Source: an uncultured Aliiroseovarius sp. (GTDB lineage Bacteria > Pseudomonadota > Alphaproteobacteria > Rhodobacterales > Rhodobacteraceae). From it: a DNA stretch of 64,000 nt. Each line of letters opens with the position of its first letter. The first letter of the stretch is position 1. Positions 41,971 to 50,354 of the stretch are shown here, piece after piece. The stretch spans positions 62,001-126,000 of the forward strand of contig NZ_CANLNB010000001.1 in NCBI RefSeq assembly GCF_947492455.1, written 5' to 3'. The translations under genes and the position numbers were made by a program. The notes under the pieces were generated by a model, which ran no database searches, had not been told where the DNA came from, and saw nothing but the letters and a program-made list of their open reading frames with translations.

Positions 41971-43299
41971 TCACCACACTCCGGAGCCAAACCCGCGACG
42001 CCCAACGGCCGAATAGGCTACGAACCCCGCGCGTTCCGCGTCCAATGGCGAATAGATGTTGCGTAAATCGGCCATCGCTGCCGTGTTCATCCCGTCCGCC
42101 AGACGTTTCAAGTCCAGCGCACGGAACTCATTCCACTCGGTCAAAAGCACAACCGCATCGGCACCCTCGGCGGCCTTATACGCATCTTCAAACCAATGTG
42201 CGCCCGGCAAAAGCGCCTCGCCCTCGGCCCGCCCCTGAGGGTCGACCACGCGGACGGTTGCCCCACCACCGATCAGGGCAGGAACAATGGTCAGGCTGGG
42301 CGCATCGCGCATGTCATCCGTGTTCGGCTTGAAGGTAACGCCCAGCACGGCGATGGTCTTGCCCGAGACCGAGCCACCACACATATCGACCACCTTGTCG
42401 ATCATCCTGCGCTTGGCATTGTCATTTACGTTGATCACAGTTTCTGTGATCTGCATCGCCATGCCGTTTTCTTGCCCGATACGGGCCAGCGCCTTGGTAT
42501 CTTTCGGAAAACAGCTGCCCCCATAGCCCGGCCCGGCATGCAGGAACTTGTTGCCAATGCGCCCATCCAGCCCGATGCCCCGCGACACCTGCTTAACGTC
42601 CGCATCCACGCGTTCACACAGCGCGGCGATCTCGTTCATGAAGGTGATCTTGGTCGCCAAGAACGCGTTGGCGGCGTATTTGATCATCTCGGCGCTTTCC
42701 AGATCGGTAGTGACAATCGGGAAGTCGCGCAGGAAAAGCGGACGATAGATCTCGGCCATCACTTGGGCAGCGCGGTCGCTTTCGACACCGACCACCACAC
42801 GGTCCGGCCGCATGAAGTCATCAATCGCAGCTCCCTCACGCAGGAATTCCGGGTTCGAGGCCACGTCGAAGTCCAAATCCGGATCGGCCTTCGCGATGAC
42901 CTCGGCGACGCGGCGATTGGTGCCGACGGGGACCGTGGACTTGGTGACGACCACCGCATAGTGGTCCAGCGATTCGGCAATCTCTTCCGCAGCTGCGAAA
43001 ACATAGGTCAGATCCGCGTGGCCATCACCGCGACGCGTCGGCGTGCCAACGGCAATGAATACAGCATCAGCCCCCGACACGGCGTCTTTCAGGTTCCCCG
43101 TGAAGGTCAGGCGCCCAGCCTGAACATTCTTCGCCATCAAGTCTTCCAACCCGGGCTCATAGATCGGAACTTTCCCCGCTTCCAGCATCTGGATCTTGCG
43201 CGGATCCTTGTCGACGCAAACGACTTCATGTCCAAAATCAGAAAAACAAACCCCCGATACGAGCCCAACATAGCCCGTTCCAATCATTGCGATTTTCAT
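41971..43299 (-). CDS. ugd: UDP-glucose 6-dehydrogenase
   Basis: The 442-residue enzyme oxidises UDP-glucose to UDP-glucuronate, a precursor for acidic exopolysaccharides. It has the N-terminal NAD motif MKIAMIGTGYVGLVSGVCFS, the EGAAIDDFMRPDRVVVGVES block, and the catalytic Cys in GPGYGGSCFPKDTKALARI. The C-terminal UDP-binding domain includes VLGVTFKPNTDDMRDAPSL. The stop lies about 120 bases from the DUF2793 gene. Its location beside yjbF/yjbH genes supports a polysaccharide role. Confidence 0.95.
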   Translation of the reverse strand: MKIAMIGTGYVGLVSGVCFSDFGHEVVCVDKDPRKIQMLEAGKVPIYEPGLEDLMAKNVQAGRLTFTGNLKDAVSGADAVFIAVGTPTRRGDGHADLTYVFAAAEEIAESLDHYAVVVTKSTVPVGTNRRVAEVIAKADPDLDFDVASNPEFLREGAAIDDFMRPDRVVVGVESDRAAQVMAEIYRPLFLRDFPIVTTDLESAEMIKYAANAFLATKITFMNEIAALCERVDADVKQVSRGIGLDGRIGNKFLHAGPGYGGSCFPKDTKALARIGQENGMAMQITETVINVNDNAKRRMIDKVVDMCGGSVSGKTIAVLGVTFKPNTDDMRDAPSLTIVPALIGGGATVRVVDPQGRAEGEALLPGAHWFEDAYKAAEGADAVVLLTEWNEFRALDLKRLADGMNTAAMADLRNIYSPLDAERAGFVAYSAVGRRGFGSGVW

Positions 43300-43471
43300 C
43301 GGTCATTACTCTCATGTATTTAATAAAACTGCACAACTTAGGTGCGGGAAACACCGCGCCAAGTCAATGGACGGCGCCACAAAATTGCCAAGAAATGGTC
43401 TCGCATTTCTCTACCATTTATTGAACAATAGGCTCTAGGATCCGTTATTACCACTCTGATCGGAGACAGAA

Positions 43472-44107
43472 ATGTTGCGCCCCTTGTTCCTTGCCTTGCT
43501 GGCGGTTTGTTTGGCAGTGCTCCTGACACCTGCTGCAGCGCAGGCCAAATGCTCTGTTCCGCGCGTCGCAGGCGAAGAAAAACCCCTATCCTATAAACGG
43601 TTAAACCAAGCGCTTTTGGATGCTGCGATCTTGGCGCAAGTGAATTTTTATAGGTGCAAACACGGCCTGCCAAAGCTGACAGCGGCAAGCGGCTTGCGCA
43701 AGCAGGCCAGCAAACATTCCAAGTGGATGGCCAAGGCCGACAAGCTTAGCCACCACGCATCCAGTGGGACATCACGTAACCTGAAAGGGCGGCTTAAATC
43801 ATCTGGCCTGAAGTACAAAACGGGCGCCGAGAACATCGGCGTCATGCGCTTTTTCAACGTCGACAACCGCCAATTTTTGGTTCGGTCTTCGGGGAAATGC
43901 GTGTTCACAACGCCCGCCGGCCAGCGCATCGGGCCGCATAGCTATCGCAGCCTGGCACGACTCGCCGTGCGCGAATGGATGGAATCCCCGGGTCACCGCA
44001 AGAATATCTTACGCCGAAACCTGCGCTACACCGGTGCGGGTGGCGGGATCCGCCCGAACTCTCAGTACTGTGGAGCGGTTTTCCTGACCCAGATATTTTC
44101 AGGCTAG
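43472..44107 (+). CDS. Secreted CAP-domain (SCP/PR-1) protein
   Basis: The 211-residue protein has a signal peptide (ending PAAAQA) and a CAP fold. It shows NFYRCKHGLPKLTAASGLRK, SKHSKWMAKADKLSHH with the first metal-site His, TGAENIGV with the conserved Glu, and ESPGHRKNILRRNLRYTGAG. A terminal YCGAVFLTQIF follows, typical of bacterial CAP proteins. The biochemical role of bacterial members is mostly unknown; some bind lipids or cleave the cell wall. It lies divergent from ugd and just upstream of the four small tandem genes. Confidence 0.9.
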   Translation: MLRPLFLALLAVCLAVLLTPAAAQAKCSVPRVAGEEKPLSYKRLNQALLDAAILAQVNFYRCKHGLPKLTAASGLRKQASKHSKWMAKADKLSHHASSGTSRNLKGRLKSSGLKYKTGAENIGVMRFFNVDNRQFLVRSSGKCVFTTPAGQRIGPHSYRSLARLAVREWMESPGHRKNILRRNLRYTGAGGGIRPNSQYCGAVFLTQIFSG

Positions 44108-44263
44108 TAGGCGGGTATGGCAACCATGCCACATCGGCCAAACTTCGCTGGTCAAGCAGGGGTAGTCGGCAGTTCATCCTTCCAAAACCACCGCTTCTAT
44201 GAGAAATATTGCGTGACGGCACGCTAAAGTAGTGAGCCTGTGCACCATTATGGAGTATGTAAC

Positions 44264-44491
44264 ATGAAAAAAGTCATGACCCTTGCCGCTGCTGGCATGA
44301 TCGCTCTGTCCGCCCCCGCTTTTGCTGGCGGCTACAGCGACCCGATCGTTGAAGACGTTGTTGTGGTTGAAGAAGCTGCAAGCTCGATCGGCAACACCGG
44401 TCTGGCACTGCTGGGCCTGGCACTGATCGCCGGCATCATCATTGCTTCGGATTCGGACGACGATTCGACTCCGGTTCGTACGCAACCCTAA
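44264..44491 (+). CDS. Small secreted/membrane protein, tandem copy 1 (YjbE-like candidate)
   Basis: The product has 75 residues. A Sec signal is cut after AFA (residue 21), an acidic segment follows (DPIVEDVVVVEEAASS), then a hydrophobic span (about 44-61, TGLALLGLALIAGIII), and a tail beginning ASDSD. The copy-specific tail is DDSTPVRTQP. By size, secretion signal and position next to yjbF-yjbH it may fill the role of YjbE/GfcA in exopolysaccharide production; sequence similarity to E. coli YjbE is not evident. ATGGAGTATGTAAC before the ATG contains the GGAG. A hairpin at 44520-44548 terminates it. Confidence 0.85.
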   Translation: MKKVMTLAAAGMIALSAPAFAGGYSDPIVEDVVVVEEAASSIGNTGLALLGLALIAGIIIASDSDDDSTPVRTQP

Positions 44492-44519
44492 TAGCTTGCT
44501 TCCCACGAAGCATTCTAAC

Positions 44520-44548
44520 AAAACGGCAAGCCTTCGGGCTTGCCGTTT
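44520..44548 (+). terminator. Terminator of tandem copy 1
   Basis: AAAACGGCAAGCC pairs with GGGCTTGCCGTTTT around loop TTC. Confidence 0.85.
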
Positions 44549-44744
44549 TGCTTTTGGGTATGGCCCATCTACCGACGCACCTAGGTTGACAGTGAATTCA
44601 CATTGAGGACCCAAGGTATAAATTGGCAACACTGCCTAACGCCGCCAGAACTTCATCCTTCCAAAACCACCTATTCTGTGCAAAGTACGAAGGGACGGCG
44701 CGCTAAAATAGCGACGCCCGCCCATTTGTTGAGGAGTATGTAAC

Positions 44745-44954
44745 ATGAAAAAAGTCATGACCCTTGCCGCTGCTGGCATGATCGCCCTGTCCGCCCCCGC
44801 TTTTGCTGGCGGCTACAGCGACCCGATCGTTGAAGACGTTGTTGTCGTTGAAGAAGCTGCAAGCTCGATCGGCAACGCCGGTCTGGCACTGCTGGGCTTG
44901 GCCCTGATCGCCGGCATCATCATCGCGTCGGATTCGGACTCGGACGACGATTAA
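44745..44954 (+). CDS. Small secreted/membrane protein, tandem copy 2
   Basis: The product has 69 residues, identical to copy 1 through the hydrophobic span except Ala for Thr at residue 45 (SIGNAG). It ends in DSDSDDD, the shortest tail. The ribosome site is GAGGAGTATGTAAC. A second strong hairpin terminator (44986-45013) follows, so each copy is its own transcription unit. Confidence 0.85.
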   Translation: MKKVMTLAAAGMIALSAPAFAGGYSDPIVEDVVVVEEAASSIGNAGLALLGLALIAGIIIASDSDSDDD

Positions 44955-44985
44955 TTCGATCGCTTTTAGCTAAGCATTCGGATGG

Positions 44986-45013
44986 AACGGCAGGTCTTCG
45001 GGCCTGCCGTTTT
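44986..45013 (+). terminator. Terminator of tandem copy 2
   Basis: AACGGCAGG(T)C pairs with G(G)CCTGCCGTT around TTCG, followed by TTTG. Confidence 0.85.
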
Positions 45014-45207
45014 GTGTTTGGGGATGGCCCATCTGTCGACGTGATCAGATCAAAGGTGAATTCGAATGGGAGGCCCAAGGTATAAATTGGCAACACTGCC
45101 CAACGCCGCCCGAATAACAGCCTTCCAAAGCCACCTGTTCTGTGCAAAGTACGAGGAGACGGCGCGCTAAAACAGCGACGCCCGCGCATCATTATGGAGT
45201 ATGTAAC

Positions 45208-45420
45208 ATGAAAAAAGTCATGACCCTTGCCGCTGTTGGCATGATCGCCCTGTCCGCCCCCGCTTTTGCTGGCGGCTACAGCGACCCGATCGTTGAAGAC
45301 GTTGTTGTGGTTGAAGAAGCTGCAAGCTCGATCGGCAACACCGGTCTGGCACTGCTGGGCCTGGCTCTGATCGCCGGCATCATCATTGCGTCGGATTCGG
45401 ACGAGCAAGCCCCCGAATAA
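45208..45420 (+). CDS. Small secreted/membrane protein, tandem copy 3
   Basis: The product has 70 residues. Its signal peptide differs from copy 1 by one residue (Val for Ala at position 10) and its tail is DSDEQAPE, giving a less acidic end. The mature part otherwise matches copy 1. The start at 45208 follows ATTATGGAGTATGTAAC. A longer in-frame ORF back to 45142 reads through the leader and is not used. Confidence 0.85.
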   Translation: MKKVMTLAAVGMIALSAPAFAGGYSDPIVEDVVVVEEAASSIGNTGLALLGLALIAGIIIASDSDEQAPE

Positions 45421-45455
45421 GATTACACGTCTGCTTTTCAAAAAGCATTCGAATG

Positions 45456-45486
45456 AAACGGCAGACCCTCGGGCCTGCCGTTTTGC
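45456..45486 (+). terminator. Terminator of tandem copy 3
   Basis: AAACGGCAGACC and GGCCTGCCGTTTT pair around the TCG loop. Confidence 0.8.
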
Positions 45487-45694
45487 GTTTTAGCGGGAAG
45501 CCATCAAAAGTCGGGCAGACACGCGCATCTGGGCACCAGCGTTGCGGCAGGCGGCAGACGCGGAACCGAGTGGGGCAAACGGTCGCGACGCAGCCCGCAG
45601 TTCATACTTTCTTGACCGCCTTTAGTATGCAAAAAACCGGTGGGGTGGCGCACTGACATAATCCTGCCCGCCCATTCATTATGGAGCACAAAAT

Positions 45695-45913
45695 ATGAAA
45701 AAAGTAATGACCCTTGCCGCTGCTGGCATGATCGCCCTGTCCGCCCCCGCTTTTGCTGGTGGTTTCAGCGACCCGATCGTTGAAGACGTTGTTGTGGTTG
45801 AAGAAGCTGCAAGCTCGATCGGCAACACCGGTCTGGCACTGCTGGGCCTGGCACTGATCGCCGGCATCATCATTGCGTCGGATTCGGACGACGACGACCG
45901 CATTAAAAGATAA
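45695..45913 (+). CDS. Small secreted/membrane protein, tandem copy 4
   Basis: The product has 72 residues. Phe replaces Tyr in the mature N-terminus (GGFSDPIVED) and the tail is DSDDDDRIKR, the only one ending in basic residues. The upstream 90 bases differ most from the other leaders, so its expression may differ. It converges on yjbF, sharing the hairpin at 45944-45973. Confidence 0.85.
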   Translation: MKKVMTLAAAGMIALSAPAFAGGFSDPIVEDVVVVEEAASSIGNTGLALLGLALIAGIIIASDSDDDDRIKR

Positions 45914-45943
45914 GTCGTGCGCCTTCCCATAAGCACACGAACG

Positions 45944-45973
45944 AAACGGTAAGCCTTCAGGCTTGCCGTTTTG
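45944..45973. terminator. Terminator between tandem copy 4 and yjbF
   Basis: AAACGGTAAGCC pairs with GGCTTGCCGTTT around TTCA. The A and T flanks allow use on both strands. Confidence 0.8.
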
Positions 45974-45996
45974 CATTTCAGAGACGTGGATAAAGG

Positions 45997-46728
45997 TTAC
46001 AAGCGCAGGTTTTGGATGGCCAAGCTGCCGATACGCTGCCCGACCCATTGGCTCGATTTCAGCACGCGGCCAGCATCATCAACCCAATAGACATTGCTGA
46101 ACGCGATCTGATCCCAGCGGCAGGTTTCCTTCAGAATGACGGCATCCTCGTCAATCTCGCCCAAGGTGACTTTTTCGGTTTCCCCGCGACGCAGCGTACA
46201 GTTCAGCCGCAGCTCTGTCGTCTGCCCCAAATCCCCTAGATAATAGTGAAACCGCGTGTATTCGGCATCACTGCGCGAGGTGATCGCAGCCACGGCGTCA
46301 TCAATGCGTGACGACATCAGGTCATCACCCAGACCGCGCGTATTGGTCATGACACCACGGTTATAGGTGATCCCCTGCCCCGGTGCGCTTCCCCAAGTGA
46401 CGTGATCGCCATTGGTGCCCACAGGGTTCATCGCCAGCACTGCCTTGGTGTCCAGACGAACCACGATGGCAATCGGGCCATCTGTGGCAGCCAAGGCCTT
46501 TGCGATCAGCGCACCGGGATCCGCAGCAGCGGCCGGAGCAGCGCCCGCGTTGGACTTACCTCCACCAATCTTCGAGGTCAGTTTGCTGGTTGTCTGTTTC
46601 AGAACATCCAGCGCAACATTGGACATTTCGGTTTCTTGCGTATTAGACCCGCAGGCCACCAGACCAGCAACCGCGCACAGCGCAAAACCTGCCGCACGCA
46701 GCGGCTTTGTCAGATGAAATCCCAGCAC
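45997..46728 (-). CDS. yjbF: YjbF family lipoprotein (GfcB-like, exopolysaccharide)
   Basis: The 243-residue outer-membrane lipoprotein has a signal ending in the lipobox LVAC with Cys followed by GSNTQ. The body has YjbF features: GQGITYNRGVMTNTRGLGDD, then TRFHYYLGDLGQTTELRLNC, and ETCRWDQIAFSNVYWVDDAG with RVLKSSQWVG at the end. The YjbFGH/GfcBCD group is needed for secretion or modification of certain capsules and exopolysaccharides. The start is a GTG at 46728 with GGAGGT upstream, two bases from yjbH's stop, so it is translated right after yjbH. No yjbG gene is present between them. Confidence 0.88.
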   Translation of the reverse strand: MLGFHLTKPLRAAGFALCAVAGLVACGSNTQETEMSNVALDVLKQTTSKLTSKIGGGKSNAGAAPAAAADPGALIAKALAATDGPIAIVVRLDTKAVLAMNPVGTNGDHVTWGSAPGQGITYNRGVMTNTRGLGDDLMSSRIDDAVAAITSRSDAEYTRFHYYLGDLGQTTELRLNCTLRRGETEKVTLGEIDEDAVILKETCRWDQIAFSNVYWVDDAGRVLKSSQWVGQRIGSLAIQNLRL

Positions 46729-46730
46729 GG

Positions 46731-48842
46731 TTACCTCCAGAATCGGCCCCAGCGGCCAGAATAGGCATCACCGTGACCCTGATCGACCCAATCAAACAAG
46801 CGACCTTCGACGCTCAGACGTGCGCCATCATCGCGGCTAAGCGATCGTAGCTCGGCAACGGATGCGCTTTTCGTCGGGCTTCCAAGCGCCCATTCCAGCG
46901 GAATCGAGATGCGGATCCCTTTGTCAAATGAGCCGCTTGCCGATGCATTGGTCTTGGTGAAATACCCACCAATCTTCCAGCCATTGTCAAAGTTTCGATC
47001 CACCGAGACCGTCGCGCCAAAGTCCCCGGCCAGATAACGCCCTACATCCACGCGGGTCGAGAAACCGTTGCCGAAATCGTAATAGGCCGAGACGTGGCCA
47101 GTCACGACATCATAATCCTGAAAGCCGAAAAGCTGGTCATAGTCGCGCTGCTTGACCCATGCGATCTCGGCCCCGAGGGCAAGCCGGCTGTCCACAGGTT
47201 TCCAAAGAAGTTCCGCCGACACACCGCCAAACATCTGTTCCAGATAACCAACGGTGACGCGGCTATACAGGTTTTTGCCGGGTCGCTCGTACCAGGATGC
47301 AGTCAGGTGCGCGATCGCGGGATCGCCTTGTTGCGCATAGAGCGCGCTATCGGTGCGCACATGGGGCAGAGTCGAGGTGTTCGGACCTGAATCATCGCCG
47401 AGATTCCCCCAGATGCTTTTCTGAAGCGCACCCGACAGGACGAAATTCGGAGTGACCTCGTAGCTCGCGCTCAGACGCACCCCAGAATCCCCTTGGATCG
47501 GCTTGGTCGGATCAAAGAAACTGAGCTTCAGATACGGCGCCAATGCCCAGGTGAAACGCGTGTCATGGTTCGCCAGCTCAGAATTCTGCACGGCAACGGG
47601 AGAGGCTTCGTCAATGGTGACGCGAGCGTACATGTCGTTGGCGGGCGCGTGCTCTAGTCGCTCGACATCGCTGCGGCGCATAGACACCGTCGACAACGGG
47701 ATGCCATTCGCGACTACGGTCACCTCAAATGTCTCGACCGAGGGCGGTGTGGCGTGGGTCAAAATGCGTACGGTGCGACCTACGGCCTGCGCCAGCGCGT
47801 TATACCGATTGTTCTCAATCTTCACTTCAGCCCGCGTGGCCGTCAGCGCCAAGGCTTTCAGTTGAATGCCTTCTTTACCAAGCGCGTCCGAGGCAACCCT
47901 CTTGATGCCAGCATGATCTTCCGGGTTGCTCACCCACTCCGTGCTCCACGCAGCCGAGTCAGCACGAGATGGGCGCGGTTTCACCGGCAGCGGGGCCTTT
48001 TCGCTGCCCGAATAGACCGGGGGCTTGCGGGGGTTCATGGTGAACGTCAGACCCGCACCGAACATGCTCCCTGCGACATAGGCAGCGTTCAGATGCGCAG
48101 ATGGCGAAATCTGATAGTCGATGCCAAAGTTGAAAGGAGAGTTATACTCGACCAATCCGCGCTGGGTTTCCTCAACAAACGCGTCTGACGAATATTCCGC
48201 CTTAAATGTTAGCTTGTCATTAACCTTGTAGCTCAACCCACCAAATGGGGCGAAATCCCCACGAAACCATTGGTTCGCGTTAAGAGAGCTACCTTGGTTC
48301 GGATCCCACGGCGCACGAGCTCCACCGGTCGCGCCGATTGGGTTGTGTGACCCCAAACGCCCCCAGCCCAAGCCGCCGTGTACGCGCAGCCGGTCACCGA
48401 AGCTTTTCGTCGCAACAATGTATTCGCCAGAATTGGCACCCTTACTGACAAAATCCCGCAAACCAACCGAGACAGCCGGCAGGTAATCCGATTCATTCAG
48501 GATGCGATATTGCAGGTCGAAACTGCCGTCATTGAAGCTTTGACCTGTCTGGGGGCCGCTGGTCCAAAAGTTGTCAATGCTCGAGTAACGGAAGGTGCCC
48601 GACAAACGCGGGGAGATTTGAAAAGTCAGTACGCCATTGGTATTTGGACCAAAATGCGAATACGTAATCGCCAGCTCACTGTCTTCCGCGACCTCGGCCG
48701 TGGGCATCAGGATCAGACCCGGCGTCCCGAACATCGTATAGCTTGAGGTTTCGGTCCCGACTTGCGCCTGGGCAGGCGTTGCCGCCGTGGCCAGCACGCC
48801 AAGCGCTGCGTATTTGATGAAATCCACCCGTGCAGTAGTCAC
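46731..48842 (-). CDS. yjbH: YjbH family outer-membrane beta-barrel protein
   Basis: The 703-residue protein has a signal peptide (ending ATPAQAQ), then the YjbH start SSYTMFGTPGLILMPTAEVA. Alternating amphipathic beta strands typical of a large barrel follow, up to a C-terminal segment including GKSKPRF-like strands (YFTKTNASASGSFDKGIRIS). GfcD/YjbH proteins pair with YjbF at the outer membrane in exopolysaccharide export. The start is a GTG at 48842; a later GTG at 48827 is an alternative. It is the first gene of yjbH-yjbF and diverges from the acyl-CoA dehydrogenase. Confidence 0.9.
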   Translation of the reverse strand: MTTARVDFIKYAALGVLATAATPAQAQVGTETSSYTMFGTPGLILMPTAEVAEDSELAITYSHFGPNTNGVLTFQISPRLSGTFRYSSIDNFWTSGPQTGQSFNDGSFDLQYRILNESDYLPAVSVGLRDFVSKGANSGEYIVATKSFGDRLRVHGGLGWGRLGSHNPIGATGGARAPWDPNQGSSLNANQWFRGDFAPFGGLSYKVNDKLTFKAEYSSDAFVEETQRGLVEYNSPFNFGIDYQISPSAHLNAAYVAGSMFGAGLTFTMNPRKPPVYSGSEKAPLPVKPRPSRADSAAWSTEWVSNPEDHAGIKRVASDALGKEGIQLKALALTATRAEVKIENNRYNALAQAVGRTVRILTHATPPSVETFEVTVVANGIPLSTVSMRRSDVERLEHAPANDMYARVTIDEASPVAVQNSELANHDTRFTWALAPYLKLSFFDPTKPIQGDSGVRLSASYEVTPNFVLSGALQKSIWGNLGDDSGPNTSTLPHVRTDSALYAQQGDPAIAHLTASWYERPGKNLYSRVTVGYLEQMFGGVSAELLWKPVDSRLALGAEIAWVKQRDYDQLFGFQDYDVVTGHVSAYYDFGNGFSTRVDVGRYLAGDFGATVSVDRNFDNGWKIGGYFTKTNASASGSFDKGIRISIPLEWALGSPTKSASVAELRSLSRDDGARLSVEGRLFDWVDQGHGDAYSGRWGRFWR

Positions 48843-48978
48843 CGCGGTCTCCGTCTAATATCTTTTCAATCTCATTACGTGATCCATACGCTCAACGCAC
48901 GCAAAACATACCCCTTGGGGCGGTTTGCAGTGGATTGTCGCGCAATTGCACAAGTTCCCTTGCGTCCGCTTAGCGCGT

Positions 48979-48993
48979 GTAACGTCACGTTAC
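48979..48993. promoter_or_regulatory. Inverted repeat GTAACGT-C-ACGTTAC, operator candidate
   Basis: A perfect 7-bp inverted repeat around a single central C lies 62 bases upstream of the acyl-CoA dehydrogenase start and 137 bases from yjbH. ACGT-centred palindromes like this resemble operators of TetR or MerR (LiuR-type) regulators of acyl-CoA catabolism. The regulator is not in the window. Confidence 0.45.
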
Positions 48994-49054
48994 CAGTCCG
49001 ATTGCCAAATGCGCGGCCTATAGTTTGAAAAACAACGTCAAATCGGAGGCCACC

Positions 49055-50212
49055 ATGAGCCTGTTTTCGCCCTCGGCCAGCTGGATCAGCGACGAACATC
49101 GCATGTTCGCAGACATGACCAACCGCTTCTTCGCGGACGAACTTTCCCCCAATATCGAACGCTGGGTCGATCAAGGTATCGTCGACCGCGAATTTTGGCA
49201 CACCGCCGGTCAGGCGGGGATCATGGGTGGCGCGATTCCCGAGGAACATGGCGGCGCGGGCGGCGACATGGGGTTCGAAAGCGTCGTGATCTATGAACAG
49301 ACCCGCACAGGCGATTGCGGCTGGGGCTATGGCATTCAGTCGATCGTCACCCACTACATCACCGCCTATGGCACCGAGGAGCAGAAGGCGCGCTGGCTGC
49401 CGGGTCTTGCCTCGGGCGAGATCGTGGGCGCGATTGCGATGACCGAACCGGGCACCGGATCGGACCTTCAGGCCGTGAAAACGCGGGCCGAGAAGGACGG
49501 CAACCAGTACAAGATCAACGGATCGAAGATTTTCATCACCAACGGTCAGGCCGCCGATCTGGTCATCACCGTCTGCAAGACGGATCCAAGCGCGGGCGGA
49601 AAAGGTGTGTCCCTGATCGTGGTCGAACCCGACCAGTGCGAGGGCTTCCAGCGTGGTAAGAACCTGAAAAAGCTGGGCATGAAAGCCAATGACACGTCCG
49701 AGCTGTTCTATGAAGACGTGAAGGTGCCGCTGACCAATCTGCTGGGCGCGGAAGAGGGTCAGGGCTTTTATCAACTGATGAAGCAGCTGCCGTGGGAACG
49801 TCTGCTGATCGCCATTCAGGCGCTTGGCGCCATTGACTTCGCGATCGAGCAGACCGTGGCCTACACACAGGAACGCAAAGCCTTTGGACAGCGCGTGATG
49901 GACTTCCAGAATACCCGCTTCAAGCTGGCCGAGTGCAAAACCAAGGCCGAGGTTCTGCGCAGTTTCGTCAACGATTGCATCGCTCAGCTGATCGCGGGGA
50001 CGCTGGACGCGCCCACCGCCTCGATGGCGAAATATTGGGGCACCGAGGTCCAGAACGAGATTATGCACGAGTGTCTGCAGTTGTTCGGCGGCTATGGCTA
50101 TATGATGGAGTACCCCATTGCGCGGCTCTATGCGGATGCGCGGGTGCAGATGATCTATGGCGGCACGAACGAGATCATGAAGGAATTGATCGCACGGTCG
50201 ATTGACGTGTAA
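49055..50212 (+). CDS. Acyl-CoA dehydrogenase
   Basis: The 385-residue FAD enzyme performs the alpha-beta dehydrogenation of an acyl-CoA. It shows IAMTEPGTGSDLQAVKTRAE, quoted partly as AMTEPGTGSDLQ, FITNGQAADLVITVCKTDP, ERKAFGQRVMDFQNTRFKLA and the C-terminal QLFGGYGYMMEYPIARLYAD then QMIYGGTNEIMKELIARSI with the catalytic-region Glu. The ATG at 49055 follows GGAGG; the frame extends to 49025 without a better start. Chain-length preference cannot be read. It is probably co-regulated with the CoA transferase downstream. Confidence 0.95.
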   Translation: MSLFSPSASWISDEHRMFADMTNRFFADELSPNIERWVDQGIVDREFWHTAGQAGIMGGAIPEEHGGAGGDMGFESVVIYEQTRTGDCGWGYGIQSIVTHYITAYGTEEQKARWLPGLASGEIVGAIAMTEPGTGSDLQAVKTRAEKDGNQYKINGSKIFITNGQAADLVITVCKTDPSAGGKGVSLIVVEPDQCEGFQRGKNLKKLGMKANDTSELFYEDVKVPLTNLLGAEEGQGFYQLMKQLPWERLLIAIQALGAIDFAIEQTVAYTQERKAFGQRVMDFQNTRFKLAECKTKAEVLRSFVNDCIAQLIAGTLDAPTASMAKYWGTEVQNEIMHECLQLFGGYGYMMEYPIARLYADARVQMIYGGTNEIMKELIARSIDV

Positions 50213-50219
50213 GCACAGG

Positions 50220-50250
50220 GCGCCCGCTGCGTTGCGTCGGGCGCGCTTTC
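50220..50250 (+). terminator. Possible terminator after the acyl-CoA dehydrogenase
   Basis: GCGCCCG (50220-50226) and CGGGCGC (50238-50244) form a stem followed by a short GCTTTC. The T-tract is weak, so partial read-through to the CoA-transferase gene is possible. Confidence 0.5.
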
Positions 50251-50354
50251 GATGGCTCACGGTGTGAGCCTGATGGGGCTCTGCCCCTCGCCCGTTCCGG
50301 GCTCACCCCGGGATATTTGTGGCAAGGAAATGCAGTCATGCGAAGGAGCAGGGC

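Larger units (their letters stand above)
44190..45973 (+). repeat. Tandem array of four gene-plus-leader-plus-terminator units
   Basis: Four units of about 480 bases each hold a small secreted-protein gene with its upstream leader and a terminator. Genes start at 44264, 44745, 45208 and 45695. Conserved upstream text includes CTTCCAAAACCACC (or CTTCCAAAGCCACC) and GGCGCGCTAAAA before copies 2 and 3. TATAAATTGGCAACACTGCC occurs at about 44616 and 45079. Each gene is followed by a hairpin of the type CGGCAAGCC-TTC-GGGCTTGCCG. Copy 4 has the most diverged leader. The array arose by serial duplication. Confidence 0.9.

Noticed and set aside
44190-45973. CRISPR or satellite repeat interpretation of the 480-base repeats
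   Set aside because: Units contain intact signal-peptide genes and terminators; spacing and length do not fit CRISPR repeats.
48875-50260. 461-residue minus-strand ORF opposite the acyl-CoA dehydrogenase
   Set aside because: It is a shadow of a clear acyl-CoA dehydrogenase with all motifs on the plus strand.
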